Shown here piece by piece: positions 46,463 through 56,271 of a stretch of 64,000 nt of DNA. The number at the start of each line of letters is the position of its first letter. The first letter of the stretch is position 1. Origin of the DNA: Unio delphinus (lineage: Eukaryota; Mollusca; Bivalvia; Unionida; Unionidae). The stretch is taken from positions 5,019,001 to 5,083,000 of the forward strand of contig JAQISU010000163.1 in assembly GCA_029339505.1 (NCBI GenBank), given 5' to 3'. The position numbers and the translations under genes are program-made. The notes under the pieces were generated by a model, which was not told the DNA's origin, ran no database searches, and worked only from the letters and a program-made list of their open reading frames with translations.

Positions 46463-49150
46463 TTTGTGTAGCAGAACGAATAATAGAACACTTCACAAAT
46501 GCATCCCGGGGAAACAAATTGACTGATCTAAGACGCAAAGAAATAACCGAGTGGGAATTAACAGTTAGGAAAAACGGAGCATCGATTCAGGATATAGCTG
46601 AATTGGAAACATCATTAAGATTCCCAATATCAGTAACGACGATAACCGGCGAAGTATTATACGAACCGAAATATAAATCAAAAGGAACCCCAATCAAAAT
46701 TATTGATCATAACGAACACGCATGGACACCTGCGGTAACAATATTCCCGCGGGATAGAACCATAAAATATATACCCGAGGAATTTTCCGCTCCAGAATTC
46801 TCTGAGAAAAACTTATTCGATTTTATTTACCAGTTGAGTAAAAACGATCCTGTATCAGTGTGGTTACTTCACAGCGCTGAAAACCCCTAGGGTGGATTCG
46901 ATCAATTTGTAAGACCCAATGGAGAATTATACCACACTGAAGCCCTTCAACAGGCAATGAAAAAACTAGCCAGTAGTTTCTCGGAGAGTTTCGACGACGA
47001 ACAATTACTAACAAACTGTTTTACAATTCTGTCGGTTGCAGCTCATTTTGCAAGAAAGAAAAACTCGTGGAAACCAACGCGAGATGAATTTCTCACAGAC
47101 ATCAAATCAAGTTGTATAGAATATAACCACGGTGGATTATGGAATATAAAATACGACCGTGAAAGTATTATTACAGTTGATATAGTCGCGTGTTATCCGG
47201 CGAGTTTCTCGGGTACGGAGAATACACTAGATATTTTAAACGATTTGGAAATCCCACACACGAGATGGCCCGTGTTGCTATTAATGGACCACTGCCTGAT
47301 TTTGATTTAACCGGATTCGCTCGTGTGGTGTCATTTGAATTGGCTACAGGGTTACATCCGTGCTGTTACGTTGTCTGAAAAAACATTGGATGCCAATAGT
47401 ACTATTACGGTATATGATCGATTGTAGGATGTTAAAATCGCTGATTGTCAGTGAAGCGATTATATCCTATCGAGCTCAGACTGAGGTCTGGTTACCACAA
47501 CCTGAACGTCTAGATAGTATAATCAGCGAACAACGAAAACAGTTTCCCGATCTCGACGAAGAATATATCATGAATTGGTCCAAACTGTTTTATGAAATCA
47601 GAAACAAAGACGCAAAAGATGTTGGTAGAAGAATAATCGGGAAATTCACTCAAGGTGGAAAATACGACAATGACAGATATTCTTCACGATTGATTATATA
47701 TAACGTCGAATACGATTTTATAATCGCGGATATTACATCTAAGGGAATATACGTCAATCGTAAAGACGCTTTCTTATCCGATGGAACAAAATTTAGTACA
47801 ATTGTTACTTACGCAGACGGTGAATATCTTCAGTATACACATTTGAGAGCATCTATGCTGGCTTATGCTTCTATCAATTTATTGTCGATGATAAATAGAT
47901 TTCCTGACACCGCAGTTAGAGTAGCTACTGATTCATTTTATATCAACGCGAAACACAGCGAAGCAGTGGCTAAATTTATTAGCGGTAGCAAAGCTACTGG
48001 TGACGAGTTGGGGATCATGGAGAATTAAAAAAGAAATACCGTGTGATTATTCCGAATCAGCAGATGTTACGATTGAAAACAATTACTTGAAAAATAATCA
48101 GATATCAGAATTATCTAAGGCACCGGAGATATCTGATCCAATATGTAGATATAAAACAGTTTATTTAAACGGCTGTGGTGGGTCAGGAAAGACGACTCGC
48201 GCGATTGAGTTATTTCGTGGGAAAACGGATTTTCCCGCATCAAATATGATTGTGCTAACACAGACACACAGACTCGCCAGACAGATGAAGCAACGAGGGG
48301 TAAATGCTTGTACTTATCACAGTTTCTTTCGATGGAAAGGCGATGAATGGACTCCTGAACGAATGGGTGAGAAATTTATTCCTGAAGTCATCATTTGGGA
48401 TGAGATATGCACGGTATCGTTAGATGTATTACAAAAATTTCTCGATTAGCTATTGCACGCGAATACAAAAGTCGTCATGTGCGGCGATCATAGTCAACCA
48501 CCACCGTTTGTCGGTTTATCTCCACATAATTGACTAAAGAATTTTGTAGACTATTATGAAGAAATTAACACCGATCATAGAGCACTTGATGAACAATTAC
48601 GCGAGTTCAAGAAACTAATCAGATTACAACCGGATAGAATCCAATGTGAAATAGCGCGTGAAATAATTTCAAAAACTCCCATGGAGGAATTTTGGGAAAC
48701 ATGGAGACCAAACGATTTGATAATCGCAAGAAGAAAAATAGTCAGAGACACACTTCAGATGAAGTTATTTGAAACGCATAAAGAAAAATTTACAACACTT
48801 CCAGTACCGTTATGTTATAGGCCTTCGGAAACACGAAAACAGAATATTGAAGTTGATATTTCAGGACAGAGTGAAAAGCAGAATTTAGTGCTAAATGATA
48901 TTGTGCTGGTTGATATCAGCGTCGTCGAAGATGCATTACGCGCTAATAAGTCCCCATGGACGCTAGGATACGCAGCGACGATACATTCTTCACAGGGATT
49001 GACTATATCCGATACAATTGTTTGGATAGTCGATAATCGCATTGAGTGGTCAAATTTAGTCTATCTTGCAGTATACAGAGTACGGCGAATAAATCAACTT
49101 CGAAGAGTTCTCCTGACAGAGTCAGGAGAAGATGCAGAGGTGCTAGTTAA
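46463..49150 (+). pseudogene. PolB - SF1 helicase (partial), copy B
   Basis: Starts in the middle of the N-terminal domain (CVAERIIEHFTNAS) right after the capsid fragment. PolB motif A is VDIVACYPASF at 47,177; the motif B-like segment is GRRIIGKFTQGG; motif C is VRVATDSFYI near 47,915. Then come the linker KNNQISELSKAP, Walker A NGCGGSGKTTRAIEL (48,170), Walker B EVIIWDEI (48,390), GDHSQPPP (48,485) and AATIHSSQGLT (48,975). Stops or shifts at 46,888, near 47,210, 47,375, 48,000, 48,447 and 48,530. The C-terminal HNH core is deleted, but the same end and stop (49148-49150) remain. Confidence 0.83.
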
Positions 49151-50084
49151 GACCACGCGGTGGTAATTGAGTATCCTCGGGTATCACTTGCAGTTGTTGT
49201 CGAGTAAACCCACGCTGAGGAGCATTTGAATCCTGTTTATAAATTGCTGGTCTACCCGTAGATTGTGTTATGCCGGATATTTTATGCGCGGTAACACTCC
49301 AAATAGGATCAGTAGCCCTTTTTGTGCCACCTTCAAGCTCTCCTGGTTCGTATAAATACCTAACAGTGACATTACCGAGTATTGGCTGGGAAACGCTAGC
49401 GTTTCGTGGTTGTGGTATATACTTCTTTTTAATCGCGTTGTTAGGTTTCATGTTAATTGTTCGAGTAATCTCATTATTCAGTGCGGTAATCACAGCTGGT
49501 AATCTCTTGACCCATTCACGGGATCGTTTATCCTGAATGAATTCCTTTGCGTATTGATATCCAAATAACCGCTCAGCAAGTGTCCGATTAAACCGTTCAA
49601 CAATTGCCTGATCGCGATGTAGTGCAGTATGCCCTCGTCGTATGGTGACATTATGATGTTTCATCGTTGATAGAACCGCACCCTGAAATTCCTTTGCAGG
49701 ATCAACTTGTAATAGATTTGGCCAGCGCAGAGGACCCCTTCTATAAATCCTTTCAAATGCAGAAGCTACTTCAGTGGCCGACTTTGTCTTTAGCGGTTCT
49801 GTTTGTTTGTATCGACTAGCAACATCAACTACGGTTAACGCGTATTTATAATCGTCGTCATGCGGCAAAAATAATAAATCAGCTTTATGAACTTCATTAG
49901 GAACGGTCACATTAAAAACCGGGTAGTTAATTTGTTTAGGCGGCGGTAGATAAATTTGCCATATCGCCTGTTTGGATAACCAATCCGCTGCAGTGGTATA
50001 TTTCACCGATGCTGCACTAGCGAGTTTACCAATTGCTGCCTTACCCCTCCAGTATCCTTTTGGAGAATAATAAATAGATTCCAT
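49143..50084 (-). CDS. Retroviral-type integrase (rve), copy B, open frame
   Basis: 313 codons, no stop. N-terminal MESIYYSPKGYWRGKAAI is the usual Polinton integrase start; an in-frame ATG seven codons upstream (50105) overlaps the PLA2 gene end and is less likely. The catalytic triad is present: D in NEVHKADLLF, D in LQVDPAKEF, and E in QAIVERFNRTL with about 35-residue spacing. The C-terminal part has RYLYEPGELEGG and ATDPIWSV, a chromodomain-like tail known in this family. Convergent with the polymerase gene (8-bp overlap) and 20 bp after the PLA2 stop. Confidence 0.92.
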   Translation of the reverse strand: MESIYYSPKGYWRGKAAIGKLASAASVKYTTAADWLSKQAIWQIYLPPPKQINYPVFNVTVPNEVHKADLLFLPHDDDYKYALTVVDVASRYKQTEPLKTKSATEVASAFERIYRRGPLRWPNLLQVDPAKEFQGAVLSTMKHHNVTIRRGHTALHRDQAIVERFNRTLAERLFGYQYAKEFIQDKRSREWVKRLPAVITALNNEITRTINMKPNNAIKKKYIPQPRNASVSQPILGNVTVRYLYEPGELEGGTKRATDPIWSVTAHKISGITQSTGRPAIYKQDSNAPQRGFTRQQLQVIPEDTQLPPRGLN

Positions 50085-50093
50085 GTTGTTATT

Positions 50094-50460
50094 AATTACC
50101 AGCACCTAACATCAATTTACCTTTCATTGCCGATTTTATCAAAAATGAAGCCAATTTTTTTTTGAAAGATTTATCAGTGATAGAATTCAACGCATGAATT
50201 AATTTCACATCTGCGAGATGTCTGTGTTGCAGATTACTGCTTTTATAAGCGACATCATGAGCATGACACGCATTATCAATGGCGTTTATTGGTTATTCAC
50301 CGGGTTTGGGTTGGTTTTGATCATCGAGTCTAACATCGAGTCTGGTTCCGGGTCCACAATAACTATACCCTGGAAGGTGTTTTTCTCCTGGATACCTCGC
50401 CCATGGTGTTCCCGGGAGTTTAGTTAGCTTGGCTGCGATATTACCTCCTCGTTTTTTTTA
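50094..50460 (-). pseudogene. Phospholipase A2-like domain, copy B
   Basis: Better preserved than the outer copy: PGTPWARYPGEKHLPGY, calcium loop YCGPGTRLD, then a TAA in place of a codon (near 50,292), then NAIDNACHAHDVAY with the catalytic H-D. The tail ends KGKLMLGAGN. It continues from the zinc ribbon in the +1 frame after the A8 run. Confidence 0.82.
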
Positions 50461-50632
50461 AATCATCAGAAATGCTACCATTTCCTGCAGATCTCATAGA
50501 AACGAATCTAAATTTCTTTGTACTGCATTGTACACACTTACCAGAAAGTGCTGATCGGTTATTTTTAGTTGTAATCGTCGTCAAGTCATTTGTGCCAGTA
50601 CGCGCCTTACACTTCACACAATATAGATCCAT
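50441..50632 (-). CDS. Zinc-ribbon (DUF5679-like) N-terminus of PLA2 protein, copy B
   Basis: 63 codons with two clean C-x-x-C pairs (YCVKCK and KCVQCSTKK), TKNNRSALSG between them. Ends at a TAA after the A8 run; a +1 shift there continues into the PLA2 domain. Divergent from the ATPase start at 50,650, 17 bp away. Confidence 0.75.
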   Translation of the reverse strand: MDLYCVKCKARTGTNDLTTITTKNNRSALSGKCVQCSTKKFRFVSMRSAGNGSISDDLKKTRR

Positions 50633-50649
50633 AATTTATTTATAATAAC

Positions 50650-50982
50650 ATGAATGTAATTGATTATTCAGCTACCCGACGACGGGAACCTATTAAACGA
50701 GGCAGGCATAAAAGCACTGACTTGATATATGTCACTCAACGATACACACAAATACCAAAAGTGATCAGAGATAACTGCAATATTCTTGCCGTATTCAACG
50801 GAGTTGATACACATACTCTTAGAAATATTTGCCAAACTTGGTGCAGCGGTGATATGGTTCATAATCTCTTTAGAAATTTCTTTAGTCGCGCTCAGTCAAT
50901 CCCACATGGACTTGGAACGATAAATTTATCAGACCCTCGAACACGATATCGTGTCGTACTTGATAAAATATTCGGTTAACAA
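50650..50982 (+). pseudogene. Packaging ATPase, internally deleted, copy B
   Basis: Keeps MNVIDYSATRRREPIK, then jumps to RGRHKSTDLIYVTQRY and continues to the natural end (RTRYRVVLDKIFG, stop near 50979). Walker A and B are gone, so it cannot act as an ATPase. Confidence 0.8.
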
Positions 50983-50986
50983 ATAA

Positions 50987-51351
50987 GCAGCAGATGCGGC
51001 GACGTTGGCGTCTTCGAGGAATTTGCCTCGTCGACGCTTTGTTTACGCTCCATTTGGCAAGGTACTTAAACCCAAGAGGTTTTGAGAAACCCCTAGTTTG
51101 ACAAATAGGGCTTTAAAATCGTTAAGGCTCCATTTGGCAAAAGGAGACTTTAAATGTTTTGCTTAAAATCTACCCCAATTAGAGAAGTCCGATTCGCCCC
51201 CTCTGGTTCTTTTTCGTAGAGAGGTTTCGAGAAAGACTTAATTCGACAAATAGGGCTTTAAAATCGTTAAGGATCGATTTGGCAAAAGGAGACTTAAAAT
51301 GTTTTGCTTAAAATCTACCGCAATTAGAGAAGTCCGATTCGCAACCTCTGC
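50987..51351 (-). repeat. Right terminal inverted repeat of copy B
   Basis: 365 bp, same bipartite structure as 42231-42601 in reverse. The outermost few bases differ (CCTCTGC rather than CCTCTGCTGCT). Confidence 0.92.
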
Positions 51352-52020
51352 TCACATTCATTCATTGATTGTGTATATAATATCACGCCATTGACGCCAT
51401 TCATTCACTGCTGACTTCTGCCAATCTGTATTAACTTACATACATATTATATTCAAAAGCATATACATGTAACTAAGAATAGTTAGTGCATTCGTAACGC
51501 GTTGCGGTTTCGTCCCGAAGCCCATGGTTCAAACTCCGTAATAGGCATATTGTCGACATTATCGACAGATGGTTTTAATTGGGGGGAGGGGGGTGAGCAC
51601 GCGAAATTCAAATTGTGAAACCACCATACCAACCTACACCGCGTCACACTGTGTGAATGACCTTTTCATTCAACCCTGGGTGATTTTGTGGGGTGGTGGT
51701 GGTGGTTACAATTTGAATGTAGAGTGCCATTATCATTCATTGTATATACCCATTCATCCATTCATTGTATATATCCATCCATTCATTCATTGTATATATC
51801 CATCCATTCATTCATTGTTTATATCCATTCATTCATTCATTGTGTATACCATTGTTAATCATTCTACAATCTATTGTTATATGTTGTATTGCCCTCTGAC
51901 GTCATTAGCTAAACATACCTTCGTATATTTCTAACCCCCCCCCCCCCCCCACCGGTCCAAAAAAAAAAACAATAGATGATTTACGCGTGAGATTTAGCTG
52001 GGGAGGGGAAGGGGGTTAGC
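51352..52020. other. Non-coding part of the outer element with simple repeats
   Basis: No gene. At 51735-51850 there are four to five units of 'cattcattgtatatatccat'. A tRNA-like fragment may lie at 51483-51535 (box B-like GGTTCAAACTC). A C16 run (51935-51950) and an A run (51959-51970) follow. Confidence 0.6.
51735..51850. repeat. Tandem repeat of CATTCATTGTATATATCCAT type
   Basis: Four to five imperfect copies of a ~28-bp unit. Confidence 0.85.
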
Positions 52021-52674
52021 AGCAATTGATAAGACTGATCCAGCAGAAATTCCTGCGTTTGTTGTTTCGACTTATGAAAACAGAAAAAAATATGCTGAAA
52101 CCAGAGCAATACAAGTATATTAAAAGTATACAACATTGGGCTGATGTGATTTACAAAATTAAAACTAAAACAAGTCAAATTGATAAAAAAAATGCATCAT
52201 ACATTGTATACCTCAATATGGTGGGTACAATATATAATCAATATGAAGAACTAAAAGCAAAAACAAAAAAGACGCAGCAGCTACACAGAAAAAGATAACA
52301 ACCTTCAAAGAAAATATCTTTCTCACCTAAAAACCACACCCTGAACCATTATATACCATCTGATCGAGATGATGATGAATTTTTTAGGGGTTTACAAAGT
52401 CAAGAAACAGATACACAGGGTGCAACTGGTTATAGTAGTAGGGAGGGATTTTCTCAGTGTCACGGAATTGTATACGGCTATGTTCAATATATATATGTGG
52501 TCAAAAATCTAGTCTTGATTTCGTTACTGCGTACAGCCTTACCGAGGGTAGTTTATTATTTTTTCGGCTTTTTAGTTATTTCGGCATAATGAGCGAACAC
52601 TCAGCTCATGCTGCATGTACGAAATTGCACGCAGTTTAAAGTACCTAGCTGCGCATATCTGTCACAGCTAGTGG

Positions 52675-52682
52675 TATATAAG
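52675..52682 (+). promoter_or_regulatory. LTR TATA box
   Basis: TATATAAG about 220 bp into the LTR, with the polyadenylation signal a further 1 kb on, which fits a long R/U5. Confidence 0.6.
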
Positions 52683-52894
52683 GACGAAATTATAAGACAG
52701 AAATCACATAACGATCCAGTCTTGTCGGAAAAGCTTCCATCCTAAACGGAGCAATCTATCAGCTAAAAGAGCTGACGTGGTGTGGTAACTGAAGTGGTGT
52801 GGTGCTGAAGAAGTATGATGACGTGGTATGGTGCCATATTGTGCTGAAGTGTTGTGACGTGGTATGGTGCCATATTGTGCTGAAGTGTTGTGAC

Positions 52895-53060
52895 GGAGTG
52901 TGGTGACGTGTTGTGCTGAAGTGGTGCAGTGTTGTGGTAACTGCGTGTGTGGAGACGTGTTGTGCTGAAGTGGTGCAGTGTTGTGGTAACTGCGTGTGTG
53001 GAGACGTGTTGTGCTGAAGTGGTGCAGTGTTGTGGTAACTGCGTGTGTGGTGCCATGTTG
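52895..53060. repeat. GT-rich tandem repeat in the LTR
   Basis: Three copies of a 54-bp unit with 'gacgtgttgtgctgaagtgg' and 'gtaactgcgtgtgtgg', repeated at the same offset in the 3' LTR. Confidence 0.88.
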
Positions 53061-53150
53061 TGGTGACTACGTGTGTGGGCTTGTCTATGCTGACCGTGTA
53101 ATGCCCGGGTGTGGTGCCTGTGTATGGTACTTACGTATGCTGCATATATC

Positions 53151-53536
53151 TCGTCATATGGACGACGTATTATTTATTTAAATATCTTCTTTGCAGTCTC
53201 GTTATATGAACGACACCTGCATAATTCCATTCTACTCAAATCTCGTCCCATGAACGAGAACTTCAGAACTTAGGGTTCACAATTGCATATATCTCGTCAT
53301 ATGGACGACGTATTATTTATTTAATATCTTCTTTGCAGTCTCGTTATATGAACGACACCTGCATAATTCCATTCTACTCAAATCTCGTCCCATGAACGAG
53401 AACTTCAGAATTTAGGGTTCACGATTGCATATGTCTCGTCATATGGACGACGTATTAATTATTTAATATCTTCATTCTAGTCTCGTCATATTGACGACGC
53501 ATTCTTTGCATATTTGCATCTATCTCGTTATACGAG
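53151..53536 (+). repeat. Array of nine short hairpins in the LTR
   Basis: Stem-loops at 53151-53165, 53199-53213, 53241-53259, 53294-53308, 53341-53355, 53383-53401, 53436-53450, 53483-53497 and 53524-53536. Most have the form TCGTY-ATATG-RACGA or TCTCGT-CCCATGA-ACGAGA. Compensating changes (TCGTC/GACGA versus TCGTT/AACGA) keep the stems paired. The first six lie on a ~142-bp tandem repeat. Confidence 0.85.
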
Positions 53537-53772
53537 CCTTTTATATATATTCATATTTGTAAATTCATTCATATACTTTTTTGTCATTACGTTACTAAAA
53601 TTCATAGTTCCATGTTAGGAATATTTATTTAAATAGATTTTTTCTTATATTTTGTAAAATATTGGTGTCAGAGTTGATTTTTAAAATTGCGTTTATAAAA
53701 TAAACATCTTATTAACGCAGTTGCTTTCCGTGTCTTCACTAGTCCAGTCCCGACTCGGTCTATCTTGTGACA

Positions 53773-53792
53773 AATGGTGTCAGAAGTGGGAT
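53773..53792 (+). other. Primer-binding-like site
   Basis: TGGTGTCAGAAGTGGGAT starts three bases after the LTR end and is the usual place for the tRNA primer site; the matching tRNA is not assigned. Confidence 0.6.
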
Positions 53793-54066
53793 CATAATTG
53801 GATTAGGCGAAGCACGGATTTTAAATTGCATAGGTCCTGATTGTGGTAAGTTTTGTTTTAAAGATATGTTTCAGATCAGAAGCTTCCTGACAAGACAAAT
53901 CAGGCTGGTGAGTTAATACCTCACTCATATTCTGTTTTATATATACATATATACATATTGAATACATTGGGAGGAGTAATATACGGTTCGTTCACGTAAT
54001 CCCAGGAATTGTATGAGTTATATGATAGTGCATTTAGGGGTGGTTATCTTAACAACAGCATTCACC

Positions 54067-56010
54067 ATGTCGTCACCCAAAGATCTAGTGGAGTTGGGCA
54101 AACAGTTTGGGTATGGGGGGGAGATCCTTAGAAATTTTGTTCAGGAGGAGCAGGCTCGGGAAATGGATCAAAGGGTAAAGGAAAGGGATATAGAGAAGGA
54201 AAAGGTCGAAATACAAATCGCCTTTGAAAGGGAAAAGATGGTATTTAAGGAAAAAAGGATAGAGTTAGAAAAACAGGCAGAGAAGGAAAGGATAGGATGG
54301 GAAAGGGATGCAGAAAGGGAAAGAATAGAACAAGTACGAGAACTTGAGGAAAGAAAGTCAGAGGGGGAGAAACTAGCAAAGTTAGAAGCTATTGAGTTAG
54401 AAGATAGGAATATGGAAAAGGAACACAAAAGGAAATTTGAATTATTAGAGGCTAAGAAGGATGGGCAACACGATTCTAAGTTAAAAGGCCCTAAATTACC
54501 CCCTTTTGATGATGACAAGGATAATTTAGATAGTTATCTGCATAGGTTCGAGCGATATGCCACCATCCAGAAATGGCAAAGGGAAAATTGGGCGCTCCAT
54601 CTCAGCGCATTGCTTAAAGGTAAAGCGCTAGATGTGTATTCGCGTCTACCCGTAAATGACGCACTGAACTACGACACATTAAAAGAGGCACTCCTTAAAA
54701 GATATGAGCTGACGGAACAAGGGTTCCGTGAAAAGTTTAAATCAAGTAAGCCCGAAAAAGGTGAGACATTCGCCCAGTTCATATGTAGGACCGGAAATTA
54801 TTTCCAACGGTGGATTGAATGTGGCAAGGTACAAAAAACATTCGAGGGTCTTACCGATTTTTTACTTAGGGACCAGTTGTTAGACATTTGTGGTAGGGAA
54901 TTGTATTTATTCCTGCGGGAAAAGTCTTTAAGTAATGTATCCGATATGGCTACCCAAGCAGACTATTTTGCCGAAGCCCGAGGAGGAACCCAGAATGTAA
55001 TTTTAAGGGATAACAAGGGAGGTTATCAAGATCAGAGACTCAGAGAACCCGAGAAACTTGGAACCTATAAAGGTGGAAATTTTCAATCTGGGAAGGGTTT
55101 CTATCGTAGTGATAAACAATGTTTCACTTGTAAGGAATTCGGCCACATCACCCCCGATTGTCCGAAGAGGAAGAGTTTCGTCCCGAAAGTTGCGGTTGCT
55201 ATCGAAAGCAGAGCGAGAACAAAGGGAGAACAGCAAGGAAGTCCAGTGACACGAGGAACACCTAATTCGCCTATTTTACCATCAAGGGCCATGTCCGACT
55301 CCGAAAACCAACCGGAGAGGTCGGTAAAGGCTGAAAAGAAAATAATAGCGACGAAGGTCACCGGTACAGTAAAATGGTTCAATGTAAAAAGCGGATATGG
55401 CTTTATCAATAGGGACGACACCAAGGAAGATGTGTTTGTCCACCAAACAGCCATTATCAAGAACAACCCCAGGAAATATCTTCGAAGTGTGGGGGATGGT
55501 GAGACTGTAGAATTTGACGTAGTGGAGGGGGAAAAGGGCAATGAAGCTGCTAACGTCACTGGACCTGGTGGAGCCAATGTCCAGGGTAGCAAATATGCTG
55601 CAGAACGGCGCAGTTATCGTAGATTCTACAGGAGGAGACCAGTCCAACAGTACCAGGAGGAGGAACCTGAAGAGCAACGCCAGTTTAGTGGCGCACCTAG
55701 ACGCAGGCCATATTTTCGTCGCTACTATGATGGCTATGCAAGACCACCACAAAGGAGATACCAGGGGAATATGATGGAAGGTGGAGACATGGGTGCTCCA
55801 CGCAGAAGACCTTATTTCCGCAGTTACTATCAGGGTCCACGCAGTTACTATGGCGGACCACCTGCTGGTGATGGACAGGGATTCCGTGGACGTGGAGGAT
55901 ACCGCCACAAGGATCAGCCCAGGAAAGATGACGAACAAAGGGATTCAGATGAGCAGAATGACAGAAACGAGGCCTCGGACGACGCTACCAAGGAAACCCA
56001 CGATGATTAG
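54067..56010 (+). CDS. Gag - Y-box (cold-shock domain) fusion protein
   Basis: 647 codons from an ATG in good context (ACCATGT); an in-frame ATG at 54013 adds 18 residues. Residues ~22-130 are a highly charged coiled coil. Residues ~140-300 are a capsid segment with the SCAN-like run [16 protein letters not shown]. The zinc knuckle C-x2-C-x4-H-x4-C is at 352-365. At residue 409 a new methionine starts MSDSENQPE, the N-terminus of invertebrate Y-box proteins, followed by a full cold-shock domain (425-503) with GTVKWFN, KSGYGFI and VFVHQTAI. The basic/aromatic and acidic islands ([22 protein letters not shown]) run to the natural stop. Y-box proteins package mRNA in cytoplasmic RNPs. The open frame and junction indicate a captured host cDNA. 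Confidence 0.93.
   Translation: MSSPKDLVELGKQFGYGGEILRNFVQEEQAREMDQRVKERDIEKEKVEIQIAFEREKMVFKEKRIELEKQAEKERIGWERDAERERIEQVRELEERKSEGEKLAKLEAIELEDRNMEKEHKRKFELLEAKKDGQHDSKLKGPKLPPFDDDKDNLDSYLHRFERYATIQKWQRENWALHLSALLKGKALDVYSRLPVNDALNYDTLKEALLKRYELTEQGFREKFKSSKPEKGETFAQFICRTGNYFQRWIECGKVQKTFEGLTDFLLRDQLLDICGRELYLFLREKSLSNVSDMATQADYFAEARGGTQNVILRDNKGGYQDQRLREPEKLGTYKGGNFQSGKGFYRSDKQCFTCKEFGHITPDCPKRKSFVPKVAVAIESRARTKGEQQGSPVTRGTPNSPILPSRAMSDSENQPERSVKAEKKIIATKVTGTVKWFNVKSGYGFINRDDTKEDVFVHQTAIIKNNPRKYLRSVGDGETVEFDVVEGEKGNEAANVTGPGGANVQGSKYAAERRSYRRFYRRRPVQQYQEEEPEEQRQFSGAPRRRPYFRRYYDGYARPPQRRYQGNMMEGGDMGAPRRRPYFRSYYQGPRSYYGGPPAGDGQGFRGRGGYRHKDQPRKDDEQRDSDEQNDRNEASDDATKETHDD
55291..56010 (+). other. 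Captured Y-box protein segment (YBX1-like)
   Basis: 239 codons, from own start Met to stop. The cold-shock domain, including the Y-box-specific [20 protein letters not shown] extension, is intact; the C-terminal domain alternates basic/aromatic and acidic blocks as in YBX1. No introns, consistent with capture from mRNA. Confidence 0.93.
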
Positions 56011-56053
56011 CCTGAGTAAATCCATGCTTTGATTGGTGCCATCCGGATTTATT

Positions 56054-56131
56054 TTACAGCCATATCGTTTTCGGATTGAAGCAATCAGAGGGTCGGAAAA
56101 TGTAGGGGCTGATTACTTAAGCAGACTGTGA
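56054..56131 (+). pseudogene. RNase H tail of the lost pol gene
   Basis: Codes QPYRFRIEAIRGSENVGADYLSRL and stop. The R-I-x-x-I-x-G-x-x-N-x-x-A-D-x-L-S-R pattern is the end of Ty3/gypsy RNase H. That the frame stops here rather than going into integrase agrees with a Gmr1-like pol. Confidence 0.85.
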
Positions 56132-56257
56132 TTTGCAAGTTTTTTTTTTTAATTCCTTCATTGTATCACGATATTACTGTAATGTAAATAACGTCTCATT
56201 TCATATTTTTGTGTTTACCAATTCCGTGTTTTTCTAAAAGTGTTTCCACTTTTATTT

Positions 56258-56271
56258 GAAGGGGGGAGGTA
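56258..56271 (+). other. Polypurine tract
   Basis: GAAGGGGGGAGG directly before the 3' LTR; the standard plus-strand primer position. Confidence 0.8.

Larger units (their letters stand above)
42231..51351. mobile_element. Nested, internally deleted Polinton/adintovirus-like element (copy B)
   Basis: About 9.1 kb bounded by terminal inverted repeats of ~370 bp. Contents from left: penton-like(-), minor capsid(-), membrane protein(-), fibre head(-), truncated protease(-), core protein(-), partial major capsid(-), then a junction at about 46,460 directly into the middle of PolB-helicase(+), integrase(-), PLA2(-), zinc ribbon(-) and a deleted ATPase(+). Gene order and orientation mirror the outer element, so it is the same family inserted in reverse. 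Missing: PolB N-terminus, gene X, membrane-active protein and half of the capsid gene. Confidence 0.85.
52458..53772 (+). repeat. 5' LTR
   Basis: 1,315 bp, TG...CA ends, apparently identical to 56272-57586 (offset 3,814). TATATAAG at 52675-52682 is a likely TATA box, and AATAAA at 53699-53704 a polyadenylation signal. Internal features are a GT-rich ~54-bp tandem repeat (about 52900-53060) and an array of small hairpins (53151-53536). Confidence 0.95.

Noticed and set aside
46423..46890. 155-codon frame as an independent gene
   Set aside because: The first ~14 codons are antisense of the capsid gene; the rest is the PolB N-terminal domain after a deletion junction.
51483..51535. Possible tRNA gene
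   Set aside because: Only box A/B-like words are present; no acceptor-stem pairing or complete cloverleaf that I can draw. Probably a SINE or tRNA fragment.
52763..53056. 97-codon frame, repeated at 56577-56870
   Set aside because: It lies on the minus strand of the LTR tandem repeat and is identical because the LTRs are; no coding signal beyond repeat periodicity.
53151..53536. Possible CRISPR-like array
   Set aside because: Repeats are palindromic and spaced unevenly, lie in an LTR of a eukaryotic retroelement, and the spacers are themselves repeated.
55101..55938. Long - strand frames opposite the Gag-YBX gene
   Set aside because: Shadows of a strongly coding + strand frame.
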